From contig JBEKLQ010000108.1 in NCBI GenBank assembly GCA_050010115.1, positions 1 to 16,434 on the forward strand: 16,434 nucleotides of DNA. The letters run 5' to 3'. The stretch comes from JAKACA01 sp050010115. GTDB taxonomy: Bacteria > Actinomycetota > Acidimicrobiia > Acidimicrobiales > Bog-793. Position 1 is the stretch's first letter. The number at the start of each line of letters is the position of its first letter. Under the pieces are notes generated by a model, which saw only the letters and a program-made list of their open reading frames with translations, searched no databases and was not told the origin of the DNA. Of the stretch, positions 7,491 to 15,503 are shown piece after piece. Made by a program: the position numbers and the translations under genes.

Positions 7491-8300
7491 GTGGCCACGG
7501 ACAACACGCCGCCGGGTGGGAACAGCGCTGCACGGGTCGGCAAACGAGCCCAAGGCCCTCAGACGCGCGAGAGGACCAGACGACCGGGCCGTCCGCCGTC
7601 GGGGACGAGCGACACCGCCGTGAGCGGTCCCCTCGGTGCCGTCGGCGAGGGGGATGGCGACAGCACCGTGACGACCGTCCTCACCGCCGCCCGCCGCCTC
7701 TTCCATTCGCCCGGGTATGCGAGCACACCCGTTTCCCGGATCGCCCATCTCGCCGGCGTATCGCGAGCCACGGTATACAACCACTTCTCGGACAAGCGAA
7801 GCATCTTGAACCAGCTCGTGCGCGACTACATGGCAGGCTACGAGCAGATCGGCGCCCACCTCAGGTTGCAGGTCGATCCGAAGGCATCGATCTTCGACCT
7901 CCTCCGCACGATGGTGCGCGACGCCATGCTCTGGCGCATCGACAACGCCGACCTCCGTCCGGCGATCGAGGTAGCCAAGCAGATGCCGGACAGTGGTTGG
8001 CGCGAGGCTGACGAAGCAGCCGACCGTGCCATGCACGACTGGCTGGCGAGCGTCCACCACGCCGCTCGAGAGCGCGGTCTCACCAGATCGGACATCGACA
8101 TCGACTTTGCCTCCGGTGCCCTCTACTCCATGATCGAGGCCAGCCTCTCGACGCTCAATCCGGCGGCCTCCCGCCAGGAGGTGGAGAAGATCACCGACCA
8201 GCTCGCTCTTCTCCAATGGCATGCCATCTACACGATCCCTCCGGAGAGATCCCCGCTGGCCGAAGAGGTGCTCCCGTTCCTTCTCGGTCGAGGGGCGTGA
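7491..8300 (+). CDS. TetR-family transcriptional regulator
   Basis: 269 residues. The TetR DNA-binding domain lies at about 60-108, with the helix-turn-helix and its following signature IAHLAGVSRATVYNHFSDKR at 84-103. The remaining 160 residues are a helical ligand-binding/dimerisation domain of normal size. The N-terminal 45 residues before the domain are basic and contain RRPGRPPSG at 30-38, an AT-hook-like tail often seen before TetR domains, which supports a start well upstream. GTG at 7491 is used with a weak GGGGG 12 nt before it; GTG at 7621 is an alternative. The gene is divergent from the transporter operon and convergent with the aminotransferase gene, whose stop is one base away. 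The two matching inverted repeats at 7395-7413 and 15516-15534 are its likely operators. The inducer is presumably the imported compound or a metabolite of it (inference). Confidence 0.93.
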   Translation: MATDNTPPGGNSAARVGKRAQGPQTRERTRRPGRPPSGTSDTAVSGPLGAVGEGDGDSTVTTVLTAARRLFHSPGYASTPVSRIAHLAGVSRATVYNHFSDKRSILNQLVRDYMAGYEQIGAHLRLQVDPKASIFDLLRTMVRDAMLWRIDNADLRPAIEVAKQMPDSGWREADEAADRAMHDWLASVHHAARERGLTRSDIDIDFASGALYSMIEASLSTLNPAASRQEVEKITDQLALLQWHAIYTIPPERSPLAEEVLPFLLGRGA

Positions 8301-8301
8301 C

Positions 8302-9624
8302 TCAGTCGAGGAGGCTGACCGCCTCGGCGAAACGCTCGACGGTCGCGTCCACGTCTTCCTCGGTGTGTTCCGTCGAGACGTACCAGATGTCCCGCGGCGT
8401 CGGTTTGGTGTAGACGCCTCGACTCCAGAGGGCTCCTTTGAGCTGCATGATCCTTTCGGTGCTGTTCCTCCACCCGTCCCGCATGGTCCTGATCTCCCCT
8501 GGGCCAAAACCGAGGCCGAACACGGTGTTGGTCCCCTGCACGTATCCCCCGATGGGCTCAATGAGCGCCTGGAGCTCCTTTCGCAGCCGGCCGGATAACG
8601 ACTCCATTGCCTCGTAAGTGCCGGGCTCGCTCAGCCGGTCGAGCACGACGGGGATGGCTGCCAAACAGAGGGGGTTGCTGTTGTAGGTGCCTGACTGGAA
8701 CACCCGGCGGTCCGAGACGAGCTCCATCAGCTCGCGCTTACCGCCGACGACGCTCGTCGGCAAGCCGCCGGAGACGGCTTTTCCTAGGCAGGTGAGGTCC
8801 GGGGTGATGTGGTAGAGCGACTGGGCGCCGCCGAGAGCGATCCGCAGGCCTGTCTGCACCTCGTCGAAGATCAGGACCGATCCGGCGTCGTCACAGACCT
8901 TGCGCAGACCCTCCAGGAAGCCCGGCACCGGCTCGATCACGCCGCAGTTGCAGGCGATCGGCTCGGTGATGATGGCGGCGATCTCTCCTCCCCGCTCGGC
9001 GAAGGCCGCCCGCACGGTGTCGAGGTCGTTCCAGCCGAGAACGATGACGTCCTCGTAGGTCCCGTACGGCTGCCCCTCCGACATGGGCACGGCGGTCGGG
9101 CGTCGCGGCGAGCCCGCTTGCTTCTCGGAGGGGGCGTAGGAGACGGCCACTTGATCGGCCCAGCCGTGATAGTGGCCTTCGAACTTGACGATGAGCGAAC
9201 GCCCGGTGGCGGCTCGGGCGATCCGGATCGCAGACTGGATCGCCTCCGTGCCGGATTGGCCGAACCTGACGAGCTCCATCGAGGGAATGAGTGCCGTCAG
9301 GCGCTCGGCCACCTCGAGTTCGAGGGGATGGCCGGCTCCGTAGATCGTCCCCCGCCTTGCCTGCCGCCCCAGGGCTTCGACGATCTTCGGATGGGCGTGT
9401 CCGAGAATGAGCGGCCCGTAACCGAGCAGGTAGTCGATGTACTCGTTCCCGTCGACGTCCCACATTCGGCTGCCCGCCCCACGGGCGATGAAGATCGGGT
9501 GCGGCGCCACGAGAGCGCGGTCGGCTGAGCCCACGCCCCCCGCCATCACCTGCCGCGTGGCTTCGAACATCTTGCGGGAACGTTCGAGCTCGAGTGGCTT
9601 CGCGCCGGGTCGGGCGGTTCTCAT
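8302..9624 (-). CDS. HemL-like class-III PLP aminotransferase/aminomutase
   Basis: 440 residues, cytosolic fold-type I PLP enzyme closest in look to glutamate-1-semialdehyde 2,1-aminomutase. Landmarks are FGQSGTEAIQSAIRIARA at 121-138 (phosphate-binding SGTEA), HYHGWAD at 151-157, the PLP-pyridine aspartate D254 in IFDEVQTGLR, the Schiff-base lysine K282 in LGKAVSGGLPTSVVGG, and GTYNSNPLCLAA. Several positions differ from housekeeping HemL as I know it (for example EVQTG for EVMTG, GTYNSNP for GTLSGNP). With no heme genes nearby, it is probably a paralogue acting on another amino acid. It is the last gene of the mutase operon; its ATG overlaps the chaperone stop (ATGA). It may transaminate the mutase substrate or product, or be an intramolecular aminomutase; sequence alone does not decide. 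Confidence 0.9.
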   Translation of the reverse strand: MRTARPGAKPLELERSRKMFEATRQVMAGGVGSADRALVAPHPIFIARGAGSRMWDVDGNEYIDYLLGYGPLILGHAHPKIVEALGRQARRGTIYGAGHPLELEVAERLTALIPSMELVRFGQSGTEAIQSAIRIARAATGRSLIVKFEGHYHGWADQVAVSYAPSEKQAGSPRRPTAVPMSEGQPYGTYEDVIVLGWNDLDTVRAAFAERGGEIAAIITEPIACNCGVIEPVPGFLEGLRKVCDDAGSVLIFDEVQTGLRIALGGAQSLYHITPDLTCLGKAVSGGLPTSVVGGKRELMELVSDRRVFQSGTYNSNPLCLAAIPVVLDRLSEPGTYEAMESLSGRLRKELQALIEPIGGYVQGTNTVFGLGFGPGEIRTMRDGWRNSTERIMQLKGALWSRGVYTKPTPRDIWYVSTEHTEEDVDATVERFAEAVSLLD

Positions 9625-11009
9625 GGGATCACCTCTGGTAGCTCCTTGCGCAGCAGCACTTCTGCTATGCGGGGGTGGTTTCGGGAGAGGAGGCCGGCGG
9701 CCGAGAGCACGTAACGGCGGTCGACGACGACCTGGCAGCGTCGAGGCGCCAGAGACGATGGCGGCAGCCTCTGCAATGCCTGCTGCACGAGGTCCTCAGG
9801 GTCGCTGCCTGCCCGCAGGATCCCTCCCCCGGCCACGAGCAGGCGACAGGCGGTCAGGTCAGGCTCCTCCTGAACCATCACCGGCCGTCCGCCGAGGCCG
9901 ACCTGAACGGATCGAGATCCGAAATGGCGCTCCATCGACCGGGACATGCACGCAACGGCGAGGGTGTCGTCGAGACGCCGGTCGCAACCGCTCGGGAACA
10001 ACGAGGTCGGCTTGGACCGGCGGCGCTCGCAGGCGGCCGCCAGCCACGCCGGCGAGTCGAACTGCGCCTGCAAGAAGAGCCGGTCGGCTTCGAGGACTGT
10101 GGGAGCGCTCGAGCGCAGCCCGAGGTCGCCTTGCACCGTTCGCATGACCGGCAGGCTGACGATCCCCTTCCGCCTGATGCCGAAGCCGCCGGCGGGCCGT
10201 CGCCTCTGCACCGAGTAGACGTCGGTCGTGGCGCCGCCCACGTCGGTCACGACGACGCCGTTGTCGCTCGCCGCTCCTTCGGCCATCTCCGCGTAGAGGC
10301 GAGCTGCCCGCAGCACGGCGTCGGGTGTCGCCATCGTGACGAGGCCCCGGAAGCGATCAGAGGCGGACAGGTGCTTGCCGGCGATGACGTGGTCGATGAA
10401 CACGGCGGCGATGGCCTCGCGGGTTTCGTCGGTGCGAGTGAGGTTCAAGTCGGGGAGGACATTCGGGACGACGGTCACCGAGAGCGCCACGGGCTCGAAG
10501 ATCGCCTGCACGCTCGTTGCCACGGTGCTGTTGCAGGCGACGACGACGTGCGAGCTGGCGAGCGAGCCGGCGATGGCCTCGGCGTTGTGCAGCACGAGGC
10601 GCTCCTGGCCGCCGTCGGTGCCGCCGGCGAACAGGACGATCTCCGGCTCGAGCTGGCGCAGGAGAGCTGCGTCCTCGCTCGTGAGGTTGCCCGCGAGCAC
10701 GGACTCGAGCCGGGCGCCGGCGTTGAGCGCCGCCGTCTTGGCCGCGAGGGCCGTGAGTGACCGCACGAGCCCGACGGCTGCCATCCGCAGGCCGCCCCCT
10801 GCGCTCGAGGCCGCCAGCTCGAGAACGACGGTGCTGGGACCGGCGATCTCGCTCAGGGCGGCGCCGACGGCATCGTCGTAGCCGTCGAGTATCTCGCCGT
10901 CGAGGGCGTTGGGGCTCTGCGACTGCCCGACGATGGCCCCTTCGTCGAGGTCGACGGCGACCACCTTCGTGAACGTGCTGCCGAAGTCGGCGAGCAGGGC
11001 AACGTTCAC
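9621..11009 (-). CDS. glmL: GlmL/MutL-type ASKHA ATPase, B12-mutase chaperone
   Basis: 462 residues of the glutamate-mutase L (MutL) family, cytosolic ATPases of the actin/Hsp70 fold found beside adenosylcobalamin mutases and thought to maintain or reactivate them. The phosphate-1 motif is DFGSTFTK at 8-15, a glycine-rich FAGGTDGG is at 127-134, phosphate-2 is DVGGATTDVYS at 256-266, and an adenosine-type LLVAGGGI lies in the C-terminal part. Length is normal for the family. It starts with GTG at 11009, overlapping the mutase stop by four bases, and its stop overlaps the aminotransferase ATG, so production is coupled to the mutase. This is not the DNA mismatch repair MutL. Its presence is the strongest contextual argument that the gene before it is a glutamate-mutase-like enzyme. 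Confidence 0.9.
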   Translation of the reverse strand: MNVALLADFGSTFTKVVAVDLDEGAIVGQSQSPNALDGEILDGYDDAVGAALSEIAGPSTVVLELAASSAGGGLRMAAVGLVRSLTALAAKTAALNAGARLESVLAGNLTSEDAALLRQLEPEIVLFAGGTDGGQERLVLHNAEAIAGSLASSHVVVACNSTVATSVQAIFEPVALSVTVVPNVLPDLNLTRTDETREAIAAVFIDHVIAGKHLSASDRFRGLVTMATPDAVLRAARLYAEMAEGAASDNGVVVTDVGGATTDVYSVQRRRPAGGFGIRRKGIVSLPVMRTVQGDLGLRSSAPTVLEADRLFLQAQFDSPAWLAAACERRRSKPTSLFPSGCDRRLDDTLAVACMSRSMERHFGSRSVQVGLGGRPVMVQEEPDLTACRLLVAGGGILRAGSDPEDLVQQALQRLPPSSLAPRRCQVVVDRRYVLSAAGLLSRNHPRIAEVLLRKELPEVIP

Positions 11010-12784
11010 CCGCCAGCGCCCGATGCGACGGTCTTCAGCTCCCGAAGCTCGGCGATGAGCTCCTCGACGGCCGAGAGGGGAGCGATGCCGAGGCTGCGCA
11101 GATCGCCGCGAACGTCGATGGGGATCTCGCTGCCCTCGACGTCCTCGTTGAGGACCCCGCCCATGAACACGGGCAGATGTCCGAGCTGAGCCACCTGCAG
11201 TTCTTTCTTCAACACCTGTGCGAACGAGCGAGCCACGCCGTTGTGGGTCGTGATCACGATGACGTCAGCGGCGCTCTCGACCGCCGCCCCGACGATGTCC
11301 TCCGGGTCGCGGTTGATGCCGACGTCGATGACGTTGGCTCCCGCTTCGCCGAGGGCTGCCTCGAGAAGGAGCTTGGCGAATTCGTGCACGTCCGTGGAGC
11401 CGAGGATCACGCGCTGGCCCTGCAGGCTGACGCCGCTGGCGGAGCGGACGGCGCTGATCAAGCGCTCCCGCTCGGTCATGGTCTGGTGGACGAGGTCGGT
11501 CTCCAACACCGGGCGCCGCCCCCTCGGGTAGTTCTCGTCCGCCTCGCCCGCACCGAAGAGGCTCTCGCAGGCGGCCGCCCCCAGCCGCTTCATGACGACG
11601 AGGACGGCTGCGGGATCCCTGACGTCGATGCCCGAGGCCGTCATCACCCCGATGGCCTCCTCGAAGAAGCGGCGCCCCCCTGCCACGAGCTCGTCCCGTT
11701 GCGCCTCGATCGGCCCCCAGTCGACCGCCCGGCACACCGACGGCAGGTACTCCTCGAGGCGGCGGTTGATCGCGTGTACCTGGGCGACCTCTTGCCACGT
11801 CGGGATCCGCTCGACCTCGGTCACAGGCACGGCGATCGGGGCTCCACCGAGGCGGTAACGCAGATCGACTGCTTTCATGAACAGGACGTCGGTGGAGACG
11901 ACGGCCGCGTTGGCGTCGAAGTCCTGCCGGTTGCCGATCGTGTCCCCCTGCACGAAGCCGGCGGGAACGTGCTCGGGCCGAAAAGCGCTGAGGGCAAGGG
12001 TGACGGCGGCCTTGGTGATCGGGTCGCTCGTGAGCCCGCCCCACGAGCAGGAGTAGGCGGCTCCGATGAGGTCCTCGCACACGTAGCGCTCCAGCATCGC
12101 CCAGCCGACGTAATTGGCGTAGTCGTGGAATACGCCCGGATAGCCGTCCTCGAGATACGAGTCGAAACAGACGCCGACGTCCCGCTTGGAGGCGAGCACG
12201 CCGGCAGCCTTGACTACGGCGACAACCTGCTCGGTCTCGTCCTCCCAGTACGGCCAGCGCCAGGTGTACTGGCTGAGCACCCCGATGTGAGTGATCCCGG
12301 CCTGCAGGGCGTCGAGGACGTTGTCGAGCGATCCGGGTCCGCCGATCGTGTTGTCGGCGGCTTCGGGCTGAATGGGAACGGTGTGAGTCGTTTCCCACCA
12401 ATCCTGCTCGGTCATGAGCAGGGGCCCGGTCTCCTGCGGGGCGGAGAGCCGAAGCGCTTTCGGCAGGCCCATCCGCCTTTCGGCGAGGATGTTGAAGCGA
12501 TCGGGCGGCCGGATGCCGCGGCTGAGGCTGTCCTCGTAGATGCATCCGAGGGCTTCGCGCGTGTCGGGCCACGTGGCGAGCCCAATGTTCATGCAGGTGG
12601 ACGAGATCCCGCTCGCAGCGGCGCGCTCGCGCCACTCACGCTCCGAACGCACACCTTTCTCGGCCAGGTAGAGCGACGGAGCGATCTCGAGCCTGCGCCC
12701 GATCTCGCGGCCATCTGCAGCCACGCCTCGCCCGTCGGGGAGATCGGCGGGCAGCAAGCCGGCAACGGAGATGGCAGAAGTCAT
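11006..12784 (-). CDS. Fused GlmE-like B12 mutase barrel + GlmS-like cobalamin-binding domain
   Basis: 592 residues. The C-terminal part (about 455-590) is a cobalamin-binding Rossmann domain: GSTDVHEFA places D465-x-H467 as lower-ligand motif, VIVITTHNG at 508-516 matches the second loop and VFMGGVLNE at 539-547 the GG loop. The usual D-x-H-x-x-G has Ala for Gly. The first 440 residues form a barrel-like domain resembling methylaspartate (glutamate) mutase E; WGGLTSDPITK at 248-258 and GFVQGDTIGN at 276-285 are the most GlmE-like stretches. GlmE and GlmS are usually separate polypeptides; here catalytic and B12 domains are one chain. ATG 12784 follows AGGGG eight nucleotides upstream and lies 8 bp after the dehydrogenase stop; its stop overlaps glmL. 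It probably performs a radical carbon-skeleton or amino-group rearrangement on an amino acid. Glutamate to 3-methylaspartate is the family reaction, but the barrel is divergent enough that another substrate is likely. Confidence 0.75.
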   Translation of the reverse strand: MTSAISVAGLLPADLPDGRGVAADGREIGRRLEIAPSLYLAEKGVRSEREWRERAAASGISSTCMNIGLATWPDTREALGCIYEDSLSRGIRPPDRFNILAERRMGLPKALRLSAPQETGPLLMTEQDWWETTHTVPIQPEAADNTIGGPGSLDNVLDALQAGITHIGVLSQYTWRWPYWEDETEQVVAVVKAAGVLASKRDVGVCFDSYLEDGYPGVFHDYANYVGWAMLERYVCEDLIGAAYSCSWGGLTSDPITKAAVTLALSAFRPEHVPAGFVQGDTIGNRQDFDANAAVVSTDVLFMKAVDLRYRLGGAPIAVPVTEVERIPTWQEVAQVHAINRRLEEYLPSVCRAVDWGPIEAQRDELVAGGRRFFEEAIGVMTASGIDVRDPAAVLVVMKRLGAAACESLFGAGEADENYPRGRRPVLETDLVHQTMTERERLISAVRSASGVSLQGQRVILGSTDVHEFAKLLLEAALGEAGANVIDVGINRDPEDIVGAAVESAADVIVITTHNGVARSFAQVLKKELQVAQLGHLPVFMGGVLNEDVEGSEIPIDVRGDLRSLGIAPLSAVEELIAELRELKTVASGAGG

Positions 12785-12792
12785 GTGCGCCC

Positions 12793-13602
12793 CTATCCCG
12801 GCATCAACCAGCCGCCGTCGACCTGCAGAATCTGTCCGGTCGTGTACCCGCCGCCCGGGCAGGCAAGGTAGACGACGGTTTCGGCGATCTCCTCCGGCGT
12901 CCCGAGCCGCCGCAGCGGCGTAGCGGCGGTCGCTTCCTCGAGGTGCTTCGGGGGGATGTTCCAGTCGGCGTCCCAGTTAGCTTCGATCATCCCGGGGGAC
13001 ACGGCGTTCACCCGGATGTGTGGAGCCAGGTCGCGGGCGAGGGCGGCCGTGAAGCCGCGGATGGCCCCCTTGGCGGCGCAGAACGAGACGCTGACCGAGT
13101 TGACGAGGTTCTCCTGGTTCGTGCCGTTGCCGTAGGAGCCGGCGAAGTTCACGATGGCTGCCCGCCGAGAGTCCCGCAGGTAGGGGAGGGCCGCGCGACA
13201 GGCGAGGAACGTGCCCTCAACATCCACTCTGAACAGCGCCTCCCAGGCTGTTGGCTCGGTGTCAGCGAACCGAACGGCGTCGGCGCCGTCGATTCGCCCG
13301 AAGGCGTTGACGAGGACGTCGATACCGCCGAAGCGCTCGGCTGCCGAGGCCATGAAGCGCTCGAGCGAGCCGGCGTCGGTGACGTCGGCCACGCCGGCGA
13401 AGGCCGAGCCTCCGGCGGCGACGATGTCGGTGACGACGGCCGCTGCCTTGGTGGCAGACGACCGGTAGCCGACGGCCACGCGGGCGCCCGCCCGGGCACA
13501 GGCGCGGGCGGCGGCCGAGCCGAGCACGCCGGCGCCGCCGAGCACGACGACGGCGGTGTCGTCGAGCCGGCCGCCCCCGCTCTTGTCGTGATCAACTGTC
13601 AT
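12793..13602 (-). CDS. Short-chain dehydrogenase-like protein with altered active site
   Basis: 269 residues, classical SDR length. The Rossmann nucleotide loop is LGGAGVLG at 21-28 (usual TGxxxGxG), the NNAG motif appears as NAFG at 99-102, and the C-terminal VNAVSPGM at 198-205 and GQILQVDGGW at 256-265 are standard. The catalytic tetrad is abnormal. The Tyr of YxxxK is Phe (F174-x3-K178; codon TTC), and the family Asn in helix 4 is Asp (D127 in FRVDVEGTF). A serine stands at 156. Either catalysis differs from normal SDRs or the protein has become a binding/structural partner. ATG 13602 has AGGA seven bases upstream. It follows the binding-protein gene by 128 bp with no visible terminator and precedes the mutase by 8 bp. 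Confidence 0.9.
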   Translation of the reverse strand: MTVDHDKSGGGRLDDTAVVVLGGAGVLGSAAARACARAGARVAVGYRSSATKAAAVVTDIVAAGGSAFAGVADVTDAGSLERFMASAAERFGGIDVLVNAFGRIDGADAVRFADTEPTAWEALFRVDVEGTFLACRAALPYLRDSRRAAIVNFAGSYGNGTNQENLVNSVSVSFCAAKGAIRGFTAALARDLAPHIRVNAVSPGMIEANWDADWNIPPKHLEEATAATPLRRLGTPEEIAETVVYLACPGGGYTTGQILQVDGGWLMPG

Positions 13603-13730
13603 GGCGAGATCCTGGCATCGGCCCTGCCTTCACGTCGGTACGATCCCGCAGCCATCCGACCGCACGTCTCTGCTTCGAGGGCGCGGCCAGCTTCACCACA
13701 GCGCGGAGCTGCGTGCCGCCACAGCCGGCC

Positions 13731-15425
13731 TCAGGTGAGCCATCCGTCGCAGAGCCGCCAGTTGTTGTAGCTGAAGCCCGCTCCCGCCGAAAGGCCGCGC
13801 ACATTGTTAGCGGCTGCGTCCACATAGGGCAGGTTGCCCCAGATGAGGTAACCGCCTTCGTTGAACTGTTGCAGTTGGCACTGCCGCCACAGCGAAGCAG
13901 CCGTTGTCGGATCCGTGGCGGCGATGGCCTGTGAGATGAGCCGCTCGGCGGCCGCCCCGCCCTTCTGGTCACCCCAGTGCGTGTCGGGATACGGGCAGCC
14001 GTAGGTGTACTCGGACCGGTAGCCCGCCAGCAGCGAGGCCACCGGCTGGTCGACCTCGTAGCCGAACGGGCGCGCGAGAAACCCGCCCGCCGGCGTGAAG
14101 TACGTTGCGGCGCTCTCGGTCTTGACGACGACCTTGACGCCTGCAGCCGCCGCCTGTTCGGCCAGGATTGTCGATGACTCGACCATGCCGGGGAGGAAGT
14201 CGCATGTGGGCAGGGTAAAGGTTTCGCCCGCCGCACCCGCAGCCTTGAGGAGGCTCTTCGCCTGATCGACGTCCTGTTCTCGTGTCAGGTCTGACGCGTA
14301 GTATTGGGTGCCCGGCGCCATCAGGTCGTAGGCAACGGTCCCGAATCCGGCCCAGGCGCCGTCGATCATGGCCTGGCGGTCGACGAGGAGCTTGAAGGCT
14401 TGGCGAACTCGGTTGTCGGCCAAGGGGCCCTTGTCGACGCGCATGAGGAACATGTAGCTCTGGGCGGCAAAGGGGGACTCGAGAATCTGCACCTGGCGAG
14501 CCGAGAGCTGCTGTCTCGCCGTCACGAGCGGGACGCTCGGGTACAGGTTGATGTCGCCGGCGAGGAGGGCGTTGAAGAGGGCGTTCGTGTCCGTGAAGGA
14601 GGAGTCGACAACGAGCTCGTCGACATACGGCTTGCCTGTCTCCCAGTAGTCCTTGTTGGCGGCGAACACGCTCCGGGTGCCAGGCGTGAACGAGACGTAT
14701 TTGAACGGACCCGTGCCCACTGGACTGACGGCGGCCGTCTTCGTAGTGGCACCGTCCTGGACGACGGGAAAGTCGAAGTAGGCGAAGATCGTGGGAAACT
14801 GCGCCACCCCGACGTTGAGTGGTACCTCGACGGTGAGCGGGTCGAGCTTGCGGACATTCTTCGTGTCGACGAGCCCGGTGAGGAAGCCGCTCGAGTAGTC
14901 GATGTTGCCGTTCGACCACACTGCCTGGAAGTTGTAGACGACGTCGTCTGCGCCGAAGGGCTTGCCGTCGTGCCAGGTGACGCCCTCGCGCAGCTTGAAG
15001 GTCCAGACAGTGGCATCGGCGTTGGACTCGGCTGAGATGGCAAGGCCGGGCACGAGCGGAGTGACGTCCTTGCCGATGTAGAAGAGCAGGTTGTAGAGGT
15101 TGTAGTCCCTGACGAAGTCAGGAGTCCCCACGGAGGTGCCCGGGAACAGGTTCTCCTCTTGACCGCCGCTCAGCACGCCGACGGTGAAAGTGCCGCCCCG
15201 CACGGGGGTCCCACCAGGAAGCGCTGCCAGCCCGCTCGCCTGTCCCGTTCCGTGCGTCGCGCTCGAGCCTGGCGTCGTACCCGAACGCCCGCACGAAGAC
15301 AGCAGCACGGCGCCCGTCACGGCGGCTCCGAGCTTGACGGCTCCGCTGAGGATGTCACGCCTGGAGTAGGTGGGGAAGCGGTCCGCATCTGAGGCCAGAC
15401 CCGGCACGATGACAGATCCGTCCAT
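13731..15425 (-). CDS. Tat-type lipoprotein substrate-binding protein of peptide ABC transporter (SBP family 5)
   Basis: 564 residues from ATG 15425. The N-terminus has a twin-arginine motif SRRDIL at about 21-26, a hydrophobic stretch, and a lipobox LLSSC with the lipidated cysteine near residue 45, so it is exported folded by Tat and anchored on the outer face of the membrane. The mature part has family-5 signatures, for example VWTFKLREGVTWHDGKPFGADDVVYNF. ATG 15425 is preferred because AAGGGGG ends six bases before it; ATG 15431 abuts the G-run and the farther GTG at 15524 lies inside the operator. It captures ligand for the permeases at 5267-7170, since no other permease is present. It is the first gene of the mutase operon, so ligand capture is co-regulated with metabolism. 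Tat export of an SBP is seen in actinobacteria and some other groups. Confidence 0.93.
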   Translation of the reverse strand: MDGSVIVPGLASDADRFPTYSRRDILSGAVKLGAAVTGAVLLSSCGRSGTTPGSSATHGTGQASGLAALPGGTPVRGGTFTVGVLSGGQEENLFPGTSVGTPDFVRDYNLYNLLFYIGKDVTPLVPGLAISAESNADATVWTFKLREGVTWHDGKPFGADDVVYNFQAVWSNGNIDYSSGFLTGLVDTKNVRKLDPLTVEVPLNVGVAQFPTIFAYFDFPVVQDGATTKTAAVSPVGTGPFKYVSFTPGTRSVFAANKDYWETGKPYVDELVVDSSFTDTNALFNALLAGDINLYPSVPLVTARQQLSARQVQILESPFAAQSYMFLMRVDKGPLADNRVRQAFKLLVDRQAMIDGAWAGFGTVAYDLMAPGTQYYASDLTREQDVDQAKSLLKAAGAAGETFTLPTCDFLPGMVESSTILAEQAAAAGVKVVVKTESAATYFTPAGGFLARPFGYEVDQPVASLLAGYRSEYTYGCPYPDTHWGDQKGGAAAERLISQAIAATDPTTAASLWRQCQLQQFNEGGYLIWGNLPYVDAAANNVRGLSAGAGFSYNNWRLCDGWLT

Positions 15426-15431
15426 GTCCAT

Positions 15432-15503
15432 CCCCCTTCTCAGGCCGCCTGAGCGTTCCGGCGTTCCCCGATGTCCCGCGGCCAAAATCCGACGTGTGGC
15501 TGG
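15432..15503 (-). promoter_or_regulatory. 5' leader and strong Shine-Dalgarno of the binding-protein gene
   Basis: About 70 nt of leader from the inferred start near 15497 to the ATG at 15425. The minus-strand sequence GAGAAGGGGG directly precedes the two closely spaced ATGs (15431 and 15425), and its spacing favours the second. No other element was recognised. Confidence 0.5.

Noticed and set aside
9621..11009. DNA mismatch-repair MutL
   Set aside because: The motifs are of the ASKHA type (DFGSTFTK, DVGGATTD), not GHKL ATPase; the shared name is a coincidence.
11177..12871. 564-codon plus-strand ORF opposite the B12 mutase
   Set aside because: Shadow of the mutase gene; no motifs, and the opposite strand has B12-binding motifs and operon overlaps. 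The same holds for the long plus ORFs at 5935-7236, 9675-10760 and 14304-15035.
13603..13730. Promoter or terminator between the binding-protein and SDR genes
   Set aside because: The 128-bp gap shows no convincing hairpin with a T-run and no -35/-10 or operator copy, so co-transcription is assumed.
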